Assembly (NCBI GenBank): GCA_963757395.1
Contig: CAVWRK010000003.1
Coordinates: 744,001 to 808,000 of the forward strand
DNA length: 64,000 nucleotides
Source of the DNA: DATAOG01 sp963757395
Lineage (GTDB): Bacteria; Pseudomonadota; Alphaproteobacteria; Geminicoccales; Geminicoccaceae
Direction of reading: 5' to 3'
Each line of letters starts with the position of its first letter. The stretch's first letter is position 1. Below are positions 8,619 to 17,536 of this stretch, one piece after another. Below the pieces are notes generated by a model that saw only the letters and a program-made list of their open reading frames with translations, searched no databases and was not told the origin of the DNA. A program made the translations under genes and the position numbers.

Positions 8619-10055
8619 TCAGCTCGGCGCCGCCGCGCCGTGGCCCAGCCCGCGGAGCAGGCGGCCGCGGCCGAACGCCAGGTCGAGCAGTCCGAGAGCG
8701 AACGCGTAGGCCAGGAGTCCGAGACCGATCTGACCGGCGAGCGCGATCGGTCCCAGCCAGGTCCGGCAGGGCCACAGCGCCAGCGCCATGACCACCCCGG
8801 CGCCAATCGGCTTGAGCGCTTCAGCCGGCAGCATCGGCAAGGGAAAGACGCGCCGGCCGAGCCAGCAGCCGACCACGAAGCCGAAGCCGTAGGCGAGCAG
8901 CGTCGCCCAGGCTGCGCCGAGCAGGCCGTAGCGCGGAATCCAGACCCAGTTGAGGACGAGATTGAGGAGTGCCGCGGCCAAGCTGACCCACAGCTGGCCG
9001 AAGGTCCTCCGGCTCAGCTGGAAGGCGAGGTTGGTATAGTAAAGCATAGCCCCGGCAAAGAGGGAAGCGAGGCCCACCCAGGGCAACAGACGGGTGCCCT
9101 CGGCGCGGTACGGGGCGCCGAGCAGGACCCGGGCAAAGTTGGGGGCAAGCATCACGACCAGGATCAGAGCGGGCAACGCCACCGTCAGCAGCAGCAGCGC
9201 ACTTTGCTGAAGTTGGATCCGCGCCGCTGCCGGTCCGGTGTCTTCCATGGCCCGCATCACCAGGGGGTAGCCGGCGAGGTTGACGATCAACATCGAGGAG
9301 GCAACCGGCATCCAACCCAGATCGTAACCGGCGGCATAGGTGCCCGCGGCCGCGGTACCGAGAAACCAGGTCACCAGGAAGCGATCCGAGCTGCTGAGCA
9401 CGAAATAGAGGGCGAAAGTCGCGGTCAGTGGCAGGCCGTAGGCGAGCAGCGCCTGCGTCAGCTCGGGCACCGGGCGCGGCCAACCGATGCCCCGCCAAGC
9501 CGCGTGTGCGAAGATCAGGCTGGACAAGAACATCGCCAGGGCGAGCGCCACCAGAGGGCCGGCGGCGCCAAACCCGAGCAGGATCAACCCGGTGCCTCCG
9601 AGCGGAGCAAGCACCGCCTTGGTCAACGACAGGACGCCGTAGCGGGCCGGCGCGAGCCGGCTGCGAGTCAGAGTGAGGTTGATGTCGAACCAAGCCTGGC
9701 TCCAGAGCAAGGGTACCGCGAGCAGGACGAGACCACGCCAGTCGGCGTCGGCGGCGAGCAGCCAGGCGAGCCCGCCGAACACCAGGGCAGTGCCCGCCAT
9801 GACGAGGAACCCGGCGAGCAGCGTGGTGAGGAGCGGCGCGGGGCGATCACCATAGGCCGGCAGGAAGCGCAGGAGACCAAGGCGCAGCCACTGGAACAAA
9901 ATCGCATTGGCGAGGGAAACGCCGGCGATCACCAGAGCGTAGTGGCCGTACAGCTCGGGCGGCAGCAGGCGGGTATAGACGGCCAGGGTCAGAAAGCCGA
10001 TAATCCCGGGGAACCCGCGAGCAAGAAGGTAAAGCACGCTGTGGCGAAGGAGCAT
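8619..10055 (-). CDS. Polysaccharide flippase (Wzx/MATE-like)
   Basis: About 478 residues, with roughly 12-14 hydrophobic helices and short loops. The family is the Wzx/RfbX/oligosaccharide flippase group that moves lipid-linked repeat units across the inner membrane. The N-terminus (SVLYLLARGFPGIIGFLTL) and the stretch YTRLLPPELYGHYALV match the first-helix 'LxP-xx-YG' pattern of the family. I take the ATG ending at 10055; a TTG 9 bases upstream is possible. No strong ribosome site is visible for either start. It is convergent with the GT4 gene and divergent from the next glycosyltransferase. Confidence 0.88.
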   Translation of the reverse strand: MLLRHSVLYLLARGFPGIIGFLTLAVYTRLLPPELYGHYALVIAGVSLANAILFQWLRLGLLRFLPAYGDRPAPLLTTLLAGFLVMAGTALVFGGLAWLLAADADWRGLVLLAVPLLWSQAWFDINLTLTRSRLAPARYGVLSLTKAVLAPLGGTGLILLGFGAAGPLVALALAMFLSSLIFAHAAWRGIGWPRPVPELTQALLAYGLPLTATFALYFVLSSSDRFLVTWFLGTAAAGTYAAGYDLGWMPVASSMLIVNLAGYPLVMRAMEDTGPAAARIQLQQSALLLLTVALPALILVVMLAPNFARVLLGAPYRAEGTRLLPWVGLASLFAGAMLYYTNLAFQLSRRTFGQLWVSLAAALLNLVLNWVWIPRYGLLGAAWATLLAYGFGFVVGCWLGRRVFPLPMLPAEALKPIGAGVVMALALWPCRTWLGPIALAGQIGLGLLAYAFALGLLDLAFGRGRLLRGLGHGAAAPS

Positions 10056-10217
10056 GGTGCACAACCGCTACACAGGTCCAGCGACTGCTGCAGAGTCGCC
10101 GCGACGATGGGGGCAGCGCGACGCGATGAGTGATCATGACTACCATCGCCCGTTCCGGGCCGGGAGTCTACCGGGCACCCTGCGGGGCATTGGATGCGAG
10201 CGAGTCAAGGCGGCTCA

Positions 10218-11549
10218 ATGAAGACCCTGTTGCTTGTTACCGAGAGCTTCCCGCCGCTCAACACCATCGCCGCCCAACGCTTCCCGCCGATGCTGCCCGT
10301 GCTCGAAGCCAGCGGTTGGCGGGTCTTCGTGCTGACCAAGGAAGCCACTGGGCCGCTGCCGGTGCCCCTCGCGGCGGACCGGATCATCCGCATCGGCCGC
10401 CACCATCAGGGAGGTCTGACGATCCGTGCCGACAGCCATTTCAGCCGCGGCTCGCGCGGCCGCGCGGTCCTGCGGCGGGTCTACAACGCCACCGGGCTGA
10501 CCCTGTACTCGCTCGAGAGCAGCCTCCTGACCTGGCACCGCGCCGTCACCCGGGACCTCGACGTCCTGCGCGCGCGGGTGCCGCGGATCGACATCGTGAT
10601 CGGGACCTACGGTCCGGCCGCGAGCCTGTGGCTCGCGCGCCGCCTCGGCGGGCTCTATGGCGCGCCCTGGATCGCCGACTTCCGGGACCCGGCCGCGCTC
10701 CGGACCAACGGCCGGCGCGGCTATGCCTGCTGGCTCGACCGGCGGATCGAAGCCCGGCTGCTGCGCTCGGCCGCTGCTGTGACCACCTGCGGCGAATACT
10801 GGGCGGCGATGTTGCGATCCGCCTATGGCCGTCCGACCCATGTCCTCTACAACGGCTTCGACCGCGAGGTGCTGATCGGTCGCGACCTGCCCGAGCCTTC
10901 CGACCTGCCGCCGGGGCCGTTCCTCCACTACGCCGGGCGCTTCTACGCGCGTCAGATGGCCGGGGTCGGCCGTCTGCTGGAGTCCCTGCGCGGGACACCG
11001 TTCCGGATCGTCATGCGCTCGCTCGGCCCGGCCGAGCGCGAGGCGGAGATCGTGGCCCGGGCGCGTGCCCTGGGCGTTCTCGAGCAGCTTGAGATCCGGC
11101 CGCCGATGCCACTCGCCGAGGTCACGGCCGAGGCGGGGCGCGCGTCTGCCAACCTCGTGCTGGAGACGGTCTCGACCGCTGAGGCGTGGACCCGGGGCCA
11201 TCTGAGCGGCAAGTTCCTCCAGCTTATGCCGCTGCGGCCGCCAATCCTCTACGTCGGGCGGCCGGATGCCGAGGCTGGCGACATCCTCAGGCGCACCGGC
11301 AAGGGCGTGTTGTGCGCGACAGTGGACGAGTTGCGCGCCGCCCTCGCCCGGATAGAGGCCAGCATCGATTGGCCGGTCGACGCCCAGGCGGTGCGAGCGT
11401 ACGCGAAGAACAGGCAGGGCGAGCGCTTGCTCCAGCTCCTCGAGACGGTCGGCGACGGACGTGGAGGGCCGGCCCGTTCCGTCCGACCCGTCTCGCCGCC
11501 CGCCAACGACCACACGGTCACGGGTGCGGCACGAAAACAAAGTTGTTGA
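10218..11549 (+). CDS. GT4-like glycosyltransferase
   Basis: A 443-residue GT-B glycosyltransferase. I choose the ATG at 10218 (MKTLLLVTESFPPLNTIAAQ) over one at 10194 because the fold begins directly there and AAGG lies 7 bases upstream. The N-terminal acceptor domain is followed by WIADFRDPAALRTNGRRGY, a stretch typical of this glycosyltransferase group, and by a C-terminal donor domain (FLHYAGRFYARQMAGVGRLL). The acceptor and donor sugars are unknown. Its last 32 bases overlap the end of the convergent FkbM gene. Confidence 0.85.
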   Translation: MKTLLLVTESFPPLNTIAAQRFPPMLPVLEASGWRVFVLTKEATGPLPVPLAADRIIRIGRHHQGGLTIRADSHFSRGSRGRAVLRRVYNATGLTLYSLESSLLTWHRAVTRDLDVLRARVPRIDIVIGTYGPAASLWLARRLGGLYGAPWIADFRDPAALRTNGRRGYACWLDRRIEARLLRSAAAVTTCGEYWAAMLRSAYGRPTHVLYNGFDREVLIGRDLPEPSDLPPGPFLHYAGRFYARQMAGVGRLLESLRGTPFRIVMRSLGPAEREAEIVARARALGVLEQLEIRPPMPLAEVTAEAGRASANLVLETVSTAEAWTRGHLSGKFLQLMPLRPPILYVGRPDAEAGDILRRTGKGVLCATVDELRAALARIEASIDWPVDAQAVRAYAKNRQGERLLQLLETVGDGRGGPARSVRPVSPPANDHTVTGAARKQSC

Positions 11550-12282
11550 TGTACTCGCCGCTGCGCCCCGCAAACGGCTTCTTCGCGCTGTTCTCGTTCT
11601 GCATCGCCCCGAAGTCGAACTGCTCGATCCCGACCAGACAATTGTCGCGCAGGAAGGACCCAGCGTAGCCTATCCCCAGGATGTAGTGGATGATGTCCCA
11701 GGATCGGCCGGGGTGATGGCGTTCCTCGATTTCGACGACGAGCACCGGCCGACACTGCCGGATCGTCTGCTCGGCGCCACGCAGCATCGCGAACTCGTGA
11801 CCTTCGACGTCGATCTTGATGATGCCGACGTCATCGAAGCCATAGTCGTCGAGACGACGCGTCTCGACCTTCAGCGGCCGCAGAGTGAAGCCGGGGTTCG
11901 CATCATCGTTGAGCGAAGCGCGGGACGCGATCGCGCGCCGCCCTTCGTGCGGAAGGAACAGACGGGTCGTCCCGTTGCGGTCGCTCAAAGCCACCTCCAA
12001 GACCTGGACGCCGGGACCGAAGCGGCGCCGCAGTCCCGTCGCCAGCGCCGGCAAGGGCTCGAACGCGATCACTTTCCCGACCCTCTTGTGGAAGGCGAGG
12101 GTATAGAGGCCGACGTTCGCCCCGACATCGATCGCGCAGCGCCCCCGATCGACCAGCGCGAGAAGCTTGGGTATGATCGGATTCGAGCGGATCGCCCAGC
12201 GCAGCTCGAGAAAATCGAGGACGTCGCGGGGAGCGATCTGGCGCAGGAACCCTTTGGCGATCGACCGTGAGCTCGAAATCAC
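11518..12282 (-). CDS. FkbM family methyltransferase
   Basis: A 254-residue SAM-dependent methyltransferase with a GTG start at 12282. The SAM-binding motif I is CAIDVGANVGLYTLAF (residues about 45-60). It is followed by AFEPLPALATGLRR and by the conserved FkbM stretch IIKIDVEGHEFAMLRGA (residues about 165-180). Family members often O-methylate sugars in surface polysaccharides, which fits this locus. No signal peptide is present. A second, frameshifted FkbM gene lies at 13913-14715. Confidence 0.9.
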   Translation of the reverse strand: MISSSRSIAKGFLRQIAPRDVLDFLELRWAIRSNPIIPKLLALVDRGRCAIDVGANVGLYTLAFHKRVGKVIAFEPLPALATGLRRRFGPGVQVLEVALSDRNGTTRLFLPHEGRRAIASRASLNDDANPGFTLRPLKVETRRLDDYGFDDVGIIKIDVEGHEFAMLRGAEQTIRQCRPVLVVEIEERHHPGRSWDIIHYILGIGYAGSFLRDNCLVGIEQFDFGAMQNENSAKKPFAGRSGEYINNFVFVPHP

Positions 12283-12449
12283 CCGATATCTCCGATCGGC
12301 TTGGAGCCGGAGGCTAGCTAGGAGGGTATCCGCCGGCCAGTCAACTCGAAACTAACTCGAAACGAGACCGCCCCGGCCGACCGTGGGCTTGCGGTGGAAA
12401 GGGCCTTAAGTTACAGAGAGCTCGACGCGCGGACAGAGGTCGCCAATCC

Positions 12450-13941
12450 ATGACGGGCTTCAAAGCAGACGGGGCGCGTGGCCAGATCGCGGACCTGCCG
12501 CTCTCGGCCCGGACCGTGGTCGCGAGCCTCGTCTCTTTCGAGGCGCTGGTGGTGCTATACATGTTCGCCGGGCTCTACAAGGAAGACCCCCGGTTCGCAT
12601 GGATCCCGTTCGATCCGACCGGCCTGTTCTTCGCCGCCAGCGTCATCGCCGGGGCGTTGATCCTGGTCATGAAGCCGATCTTCAAGCGCGGTCTCTACCC
12701 GGTCTTCGCTTGCCTGCTCCTGGTCGTCTGGTTTCGGGTGTCCCTCGCCTGGACGCCGAGCCGGGTCTACGGCCCCGACAAGGTCTTCGCCATGACCACG
12801 CTCGTGCTGTGGGGACTGGCCGCTGGAGCGATGATCATCGCCCCCGACCGCACCCGCCTGCGGCGACTGTTCATCGTGCTGGTACTGGCTGCGACCGCGG
12901 CCGCGATCGCCGGAGTCTCGCTCTTTCTCGAGTTCAGGCGGGGGGTTGCTCCGTGTCGGCGGAGGCAACTACATCCTACTCGGCCGGCTGTGCGGGCTCG
13001 GGGAGGTCATCGTTTTCGTCGCCTGGCTGTTCGCGCGGCGCCGCTTCGGCTTCTTCGGCCTGACCTGCATCGGCCTGTTCGGGCTGTTCATTTGCGCGCT
13101 CCTGATCGGCGGTGGGCGCGGGCCGCTGCTCGCCACCGTCGGCGCCCTGATCGTTCCCTTGATCCTCGGCGTCCGGCCGAGCGTACGGGGCCTGCGCATC
13201 GCGCGCTATCAGGGGCCGGCGCTCGGCTTCGCGGTGGTCGCCGTCGGCGCACTCGTGGTCTGGGTCCAGACCAGCGACCGTACGCCCGAGACGCTCCGGC
13301 GCCTGGAGGTGATCATACGCGGCGACGGGCTCGGCAGGTCGGCGGAGGCCCGCCTCGATCACTATGAACTGGCGCCCGGGCTCTGGGGTGAGGCACCGAT
13401 ACTCGGCCACGGCGCCGGCAGCTGGCCGCTGATCACTAACCAGGGCGAGCTCCCGCACCACCCCCACAACCTGTTCGCCGAGGTCGCAGTCGAGGGCGGC
13501 TTGGTCGGCCTTGTCCTTCTCCTTGCCCTGTTCGCGGTCGCGCTGCGGCCAGTTTCGCTCGCCCGGGCGCGGGGCGACCCGCTGGCGATGTGCGCGCTGA
13601 TGCTGTTCGTCAACGCATTCCTCAACGCCATGGTGAGTGCTGACATCCCTCAGAACCGGGCGCTGTTTCTGCTGCTCGGGACCCTCACCGTGTTTGCCCT
13701 GCCCCAAGAATCAAGCCCAGCTGCAGCCGGCGAGCTTCCTGCGCCGGCCGCGAGCCGCTCCTCCCGCTACGGCGGGCAGCCACCGCCCCATGCTGCCGTC
13801 GGCCCGGGCCCGCTAGGCGCGCTCCTAGCGAGGATGATCGCGCACGGCGAATTGGCGATGCTGCACCCGCCGCCAAGCGCTCGGGAGGCCTGTCGCGGTC
13901 GCGCGATTGGCGTCAGTCGCCAGCCAAGCGGGCAGGATTGA
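12450..13941 (+). CDS. O-antigen ligase/polymerase-like membrane protein (one frameshift)
   Basis: A polytopic protein with a Wzy_C/WaaL-type domain. The first half starts at ATG 12450 with helices around VVASLVSFEALVVLYMFAG and LFFAASVIAGALILVM. The frame breaks at a run of six G at 12940-12945 and resumes one frame over. The second half has the helix pairs and the periplasmic loop motif ILGHGAGSWPLITNQGELPHH with PHNLFAEVAVEGGLVGL, typical of O-antigen ligases and polymerases (H-N-x4-E). Combined length is about 495 residues. The last 80 residues are low complexity and may be an extension caused by a further frame error. It probably polymerises or ligates the repeat unit exported by the flippase. 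Confidence 0.75.
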
Positions 13942-14715
13942 TCTCTCGCTGGCCGGTGCGGTTGCGCGAAATCGCCCGCAGGGCCTCTGAGTCTTCCGGC
14001 ACGAGAAGAACATTCTTAGTTGGCCGTGCGTTATTCTCGATAGTGCCACGCCGCAGGCCGTATCTTCGATATCTGAACGATGCGAGCAACTTCAGCAGCC
14101 TAGCGTCAGGATCTTCGACGAAGAGCACCGGACGGTGCTGCCGGATCGTCTCGAGGGCGCCCTCGACGACGGCTGCCTCCGTACCCTGGACGTCGATCTT
14201 GATCAGGCATGGCGCCAGACTGAATTCGTCCAGAGTTCGGACGCGCACCTCGAACTCCGCCACATTCACATCATCGCGCCCCACAGTGCGTCCGCGCAGC
14301 CAGGTTTCTGCCTCCCCCTGTCAAGCGACCCGAGCCCGTCCATGACCCGTCGTCCGTAGTGCGGCACGTAGAGAGTCTCGACACGGTCGCCCGCACCAAG
14401 CGCGCAACGGTGGATGACGATGGATCGTCCGAACGTGTGCTCAAGATCATCCGCTGCGGCGGGGTTGGGTTCGAACGCGACGATCCTCGCGGCGGGTATC
14501 GCCAACCGGATCGCGTCGATCGCGAACCCGTGATTGGCGCCGACGTCGACGACCAAGCCCTCTCTGGGGAGCCCGAGAGTCGCCAGAATAGCAAAATCCG
14601 GATCCATCGGGCGCCGACGTGCCCTCAGCAAGGCCCGTCGCAAAGTCCGCTCAAGATGCGTAGCGGGGAACTCGGCAGACAACCTTCTCAAGCATTTGCG
14701 AACGAAAGGGGGCAT
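13913..14715 (-). CDS. FkbM family methyltransferase (one frameshift)
   Basis: A second SAM-dependent methyltransferase. The N-terminal part (start 14715) has motif I GLVVDVGANHGFAIDAIRL, then IVAFEPNPAAADDLEHTF and LYVPHYGRRVMDG. The frame breaks near 14270-14300. The C-terminal part continues in another frame with VRTLDEFSLAPCLIKIDVQG and VVEGALETIRQHRPVLFVED, the family's second conserved block. Total length is about 267 residues, normal for FkbM. It overlaps the end of the convergent polymerase gene by 29 bases. It probably methylates a sugar of the same polysaccharide. Confidence 0.75.
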
Positions 14716-14862
14716 TGTCGATTTCTCCGCGCCATTCGATGCCGGTTCCAGTCTTCCACCCTGCGCGGGCGCGTCTCCCGCGGCTCCAGGCGACTACCGA
14801 GATCCCGGATGAACAGCCCGCCCACGGGAAGGCGCGCGAAATCAAGCCCGAAGGGCTTCGGG

Positions 14863-16719
14863 TCAGGGCTTAGCCCAAATCTCGAAGCCGTAGAGGTCCC
14901 AGATCTGCGCGACTGGAGGCGCGATCTCGGTCGCCGAATCGCCTGCAATGTTGCCGTTGTCGTATACGGGTATCCAGAGCCCCATCGGCAGGGCATTCGC
15001 GACGTTCGTAAATCGCACGTTGTTCCGCTGGTGCTTGAGCACGCTGTTGATATAGAGGCGTATGATCCCGTCGTCGTTTGTGCCGGTATTCCAGATCAAC
15101 TCCAGTTCGAGTCGGGTCCACTCGTTCCTGTGATCGGTGAGATGCTCAGACGAGTTATTGGTCGCTCCATCGTTGTTGTACCCGGAGACATTGTCGCCGT
15201 TAATGCTGTCGTCGGCAATGTAGCTGTCGCCGAAGGCCTGATTCTTGTTGGCGATATAGGCATAGATCATGAACCGCTGCGAACCAGACCAAGCGATCCG
15301 AAGGCTGGCAGCGTCATCATAGTTGATTGACCCACCTGGAATGTGGGTTACGCCAGGGGAAGCTCCCCACAGCCCGGTGATCTTGCCGCCGTCGCCATTG
15401 TCGCGCCATCCGCCGGGATTGGGCAAATACAACTCATATCTCAGTACACAACCTGTCTTGCCTGCGCCGTTCGCCCCGAGCGGGCGGAGATGCCAGTTGC
15501 CGGCGATTTGGATATCATCTGGGACTGCACACCGGAGCACTGTCCGGCCACCGCGCGTGGCCGCGGTGTAGTGCTGCTCACCCGGCGTCGAGATGATCGA
15601 CCAGTCGTCCTGAAGCGCCGCTTCCAATTGTGCGTTCGTGAGCCCGACATGGCTCGGGTCGGGGTTGCCGGACCACGCCAGCTCGTAACCCTGCGCCGCC
15701 CAGTCAATCCCGCCTATGAGGAATCCGGATCCCTGTGCAGACTGTACAACCACGTTGACTGTCCGCGTCTGACTCGTGTTTGAGTTGGCATCAATGAACG
15801 AATAGGTGAACGCATCGTCTCCGACGGTCGGCCCAGCCTGGATGGTGATTTCGTCTCCGCTTCCGCTGGTGGTCACCAAGGAACCGTTGCCAGCCGAGGC
15901 GATCAGCGGCTCCTTGCCGTGCCAACCGCCCTGCTTGACCGAGGTCACCTTGAACTCATTCACTGTGATGCCGGCAACATCGATGTTTTCAGCCCAGGCT
16001 ACGCTCTGTGTCCGCACCAGGCTGTCGATGTCCGCCTGCGACAGGTAACGGTTCCAGCCGGCGACATGTGCCACCAGCCCGTCGAGCGGCACCTCGCTCG
16101 CTCCAGGGTACTTACCGATGTACACCGTGTGCGCCGGTACTGCCGCCCAGGTGCGGGCCGACGAATCGACCGCCTTGGGCGCGCCGTCGATCAGCATCCG
16201 CTGCGATGGCGACGTGCCGCTCTGCCGCTGGTAGGTGATCTTGTGGGCCACACCTTGCTGGACGTTGCCGGCGGCCCCCAATATCGGCCGGATGGCGCCG
16301 CCGCTGTCGTAGCTGAAGGCCCTGACTTGGCCATTCGCCAAGATCTCGACGCCGAAGTGCCCGGCGGTCGAGCCGCCGGACGTGATGATTTCCTGCTTGG
16401 ACGGCGACAGCGTATCGAGCTGCACGGCCACGTCGATCGTCAGGTCCGGCCCGGCGAGCGGCGACAGGCAAGTGATGTGCGATGGGTTGGAGGGCGCGCC
16501 GCAAAAGCCCACGCTCCTGCCGTTCACATCGTCTCGCGCAATCGAGGTGACACCGAGCTGCGGGGCGTTGACATAGGTTCCGATCGGTCCGCTTTCCGGG
16601 GCAGCCGTCGTGCCATTGGTCTCTGAAAGCGACAGATACCACGCCGGGTTCGTGATATTGACGCGCTGAACGTAGCTGCCCGGTCGGCTCTGCCCCGCGA
16701 CGATAGCCGGATTGGTCAC
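14863..16719 (-). CDS. LamG-like and polysaccharide-lyase-like multidomain protein
   Basis: A 618-residue protein starting at GTG 16719, which overlaps the stop of the upstream gene as GTGA. Residues about 85-230 form a concanavalin A/LamG-type jelly roll (LTIDVAVQLDTLSPSKQEII, HTVYIGKYPGASEVPLDGL). Residues about 255-330 look like an Ig-like or tail-fibre segment. Residues about 380-618 resemble the PL14-type lyase fold: CVLRYELYLPNPGGW, GGKITGLWG, WTRLELELIWNTGTNDDG and a final WDLYGFEIWAKP. There is no signal peptide. Base composition is less GC-rich than its neighbours. A phage depolymerase or tail-appendage origin is likely; an enzyme trimming the local polysaccharide is the alternative. 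Confidence 0.65.
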   Translation of the reverse strand: MTNPAIVAGQSRPGSYVQRVNITNPAWYLSLSETNGTTAAPESGPIGTYVNAPQLGVTSIARDDVNGRSVGFCGAPSNPSHITCLSPLAGPDLTIDVAVQLDTLSPSKQEIITSGGSTAGHFGVEILANGQVRAFSYDSGGAIRPILGAAGNVQQGVAHKITYQRQSGTSPSQRMLIDGAPKAVDSSARTWAAVPAHTVYIGKYPGASEVPLDGLVAHVAGWNRYLSQADIDSLVRTQSVAWAENIDVAGITVNEFKVTSVKQGGWHGKEPLIASAGNGSLVTTSGSGDEITIQAGPTVGDDAFTYSFIDANSNTSQTRTVNVVVQSAQGSGFLIGGIDWAAQGYELAWSGNPDPSHVGLTNAQLEAALQDDWSIISTPGEQHYTAATRGGRTVLRCAVPDDIQIAGNWHLRPLGANGAGKTGCVLRYELYLPNPGGWRDNGDGGKITGLWGASPGVTHIPGGSINYDDAASLRIAWSGSQRFMIYAYIANKNQAFGDSYIADDSINGDNVSGYNNDGATNNSSEHLTDHRNEWTRLELELIWNTGTNDDGIIRLYINSVLKHQRNNVRFTNVANALPMGLWIPVYDNGNIAGDSATEIAPPVAQIWDLYGFEIWAKP

Positions 16720-17198
16720 GTCAGATCTCCATACAGCAACCAGTCGTCGGTCGCCTTCTGCCACAGACCGAGCACGCTATACTGGGCCCGGGCGCTGGTG
16801 CCGCGATCGGCGGGCTTGCTGACGGTGACGCCGGGACCGACCGCGATCGTGACCGTGCCGGTGCCCCAGCGCGTGATGGTGAGGATTGTACCCGGCGGGA
16901 AGACCACGCTCGAGGCGGGCGGCACGGTCAGGAGCACCGGGTCGGTGCTGTCGACCCGGAGCATCTGGTTCATGGCGTCGGTGAGAGCGAGGTCGCGGCT
17001 CGTGCTGATCACGCTGTCGGCGAAGGTGTGGACGTGGGCAACGTCGGCTTTGCTGTTTTGGAGCCCATCGATCTGGATCTCCTGGCTTGTCTGGAGCGCC
17101 TCGATCTCGGTCTTCGCGGCCTGGAGGTTGGTACGGAGGTCGGCCTTGGCGGCCGGCACCCCATCAACCGGCTTGCTCGGATCAATCAGGCTGGTCAC
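16716..17198 (-). CDS. Phage tail-fibre-like protein
   Basis: A 160-residue protein with a GTG start at 17198 behind GGAGAG. The first 35 residues (MTSLIDPSKPVDGVPAAKAD, then an Ala/Lys/Glu-rich helix) resemble the N-termini of phage tail fibre or appendage proteins. Next comes KADVAHVHTFADSV, similar to short 'A-H-x-H' tail repeats. The C-terminal 90 residues are beta-rich (LTVPPASSVVFPPGTILTIT). It is translationally coupled by a 4-base overlap to the lyase-like gene. No other phage structural genes are nearby, so the pair is either a phage remnant or a domesticated module. Confidence 0.6.
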   Translation of the reverse strand: MTSLIDPSKPVDGVPAAKADLRTNLQAAKTEIEALQTSQEIQIDGLQNSKADVAHVHTFADSVISTSRDLALTDAMNQMLRVDSTDPVLLTVPPASSVVFPPGTILTITRWGTGTVTIAVGPGVTVSKPADRGTSARAQYSVLGLWQKATDDWLLYGDLT

Positions 17199-17249
17199 GG
17201 CGACTCTCCGGATAGTTAGGATTCTCTATGCGGCCTCAGTCTTTTGTAT

Positions 17250-17269
17250 CATAGGATTGCAGTCCTATG
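17250..17269. repeat. Short perfect inverted repeat upstream of the tail-fibre-like gene
   Basis: The arms CATAGGA and TCCTATG face each other across 6 bases. The element is about 52 bases before the GTG of the tail-fibre-like gene, in an AT-richer stretch that should hold its promoter. It could be an operator or a 5'-leader hairpin. No second copy was noticed in the window. Confidence 0.4.
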
Positions 17270-17536
17270 CAAGATGAAATCCACAAGGCAAACCCCACCG
17301 TCCCGAGACTTGGCTACTATCGGGTCGGCTCACGCCTGTCAAGCGCAGCGCGAACCTCGCCCCGCGGCCCGTTTCATCGCCTTGCGCGCTCCGGCTTGCC
17401 TCACTACATTGGCTTCGCTGGCCGGGTCGCTTCGGACTCGGCGACCTAGCCAGGCAGATCATCCGGCGTGTTGCGCTCGCCCTTGATGTCCCTCCTCGAC
17501 TCCTCGGCGGGGCAATCCGGCCGGTGGCTCGAGTTC

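Noticed and set aside
14863..17198. An intact prophage
   Set aside because: Only two tail-like genes are present; no integrase, terminase, portal, capsid or lysis genes lie nearby.
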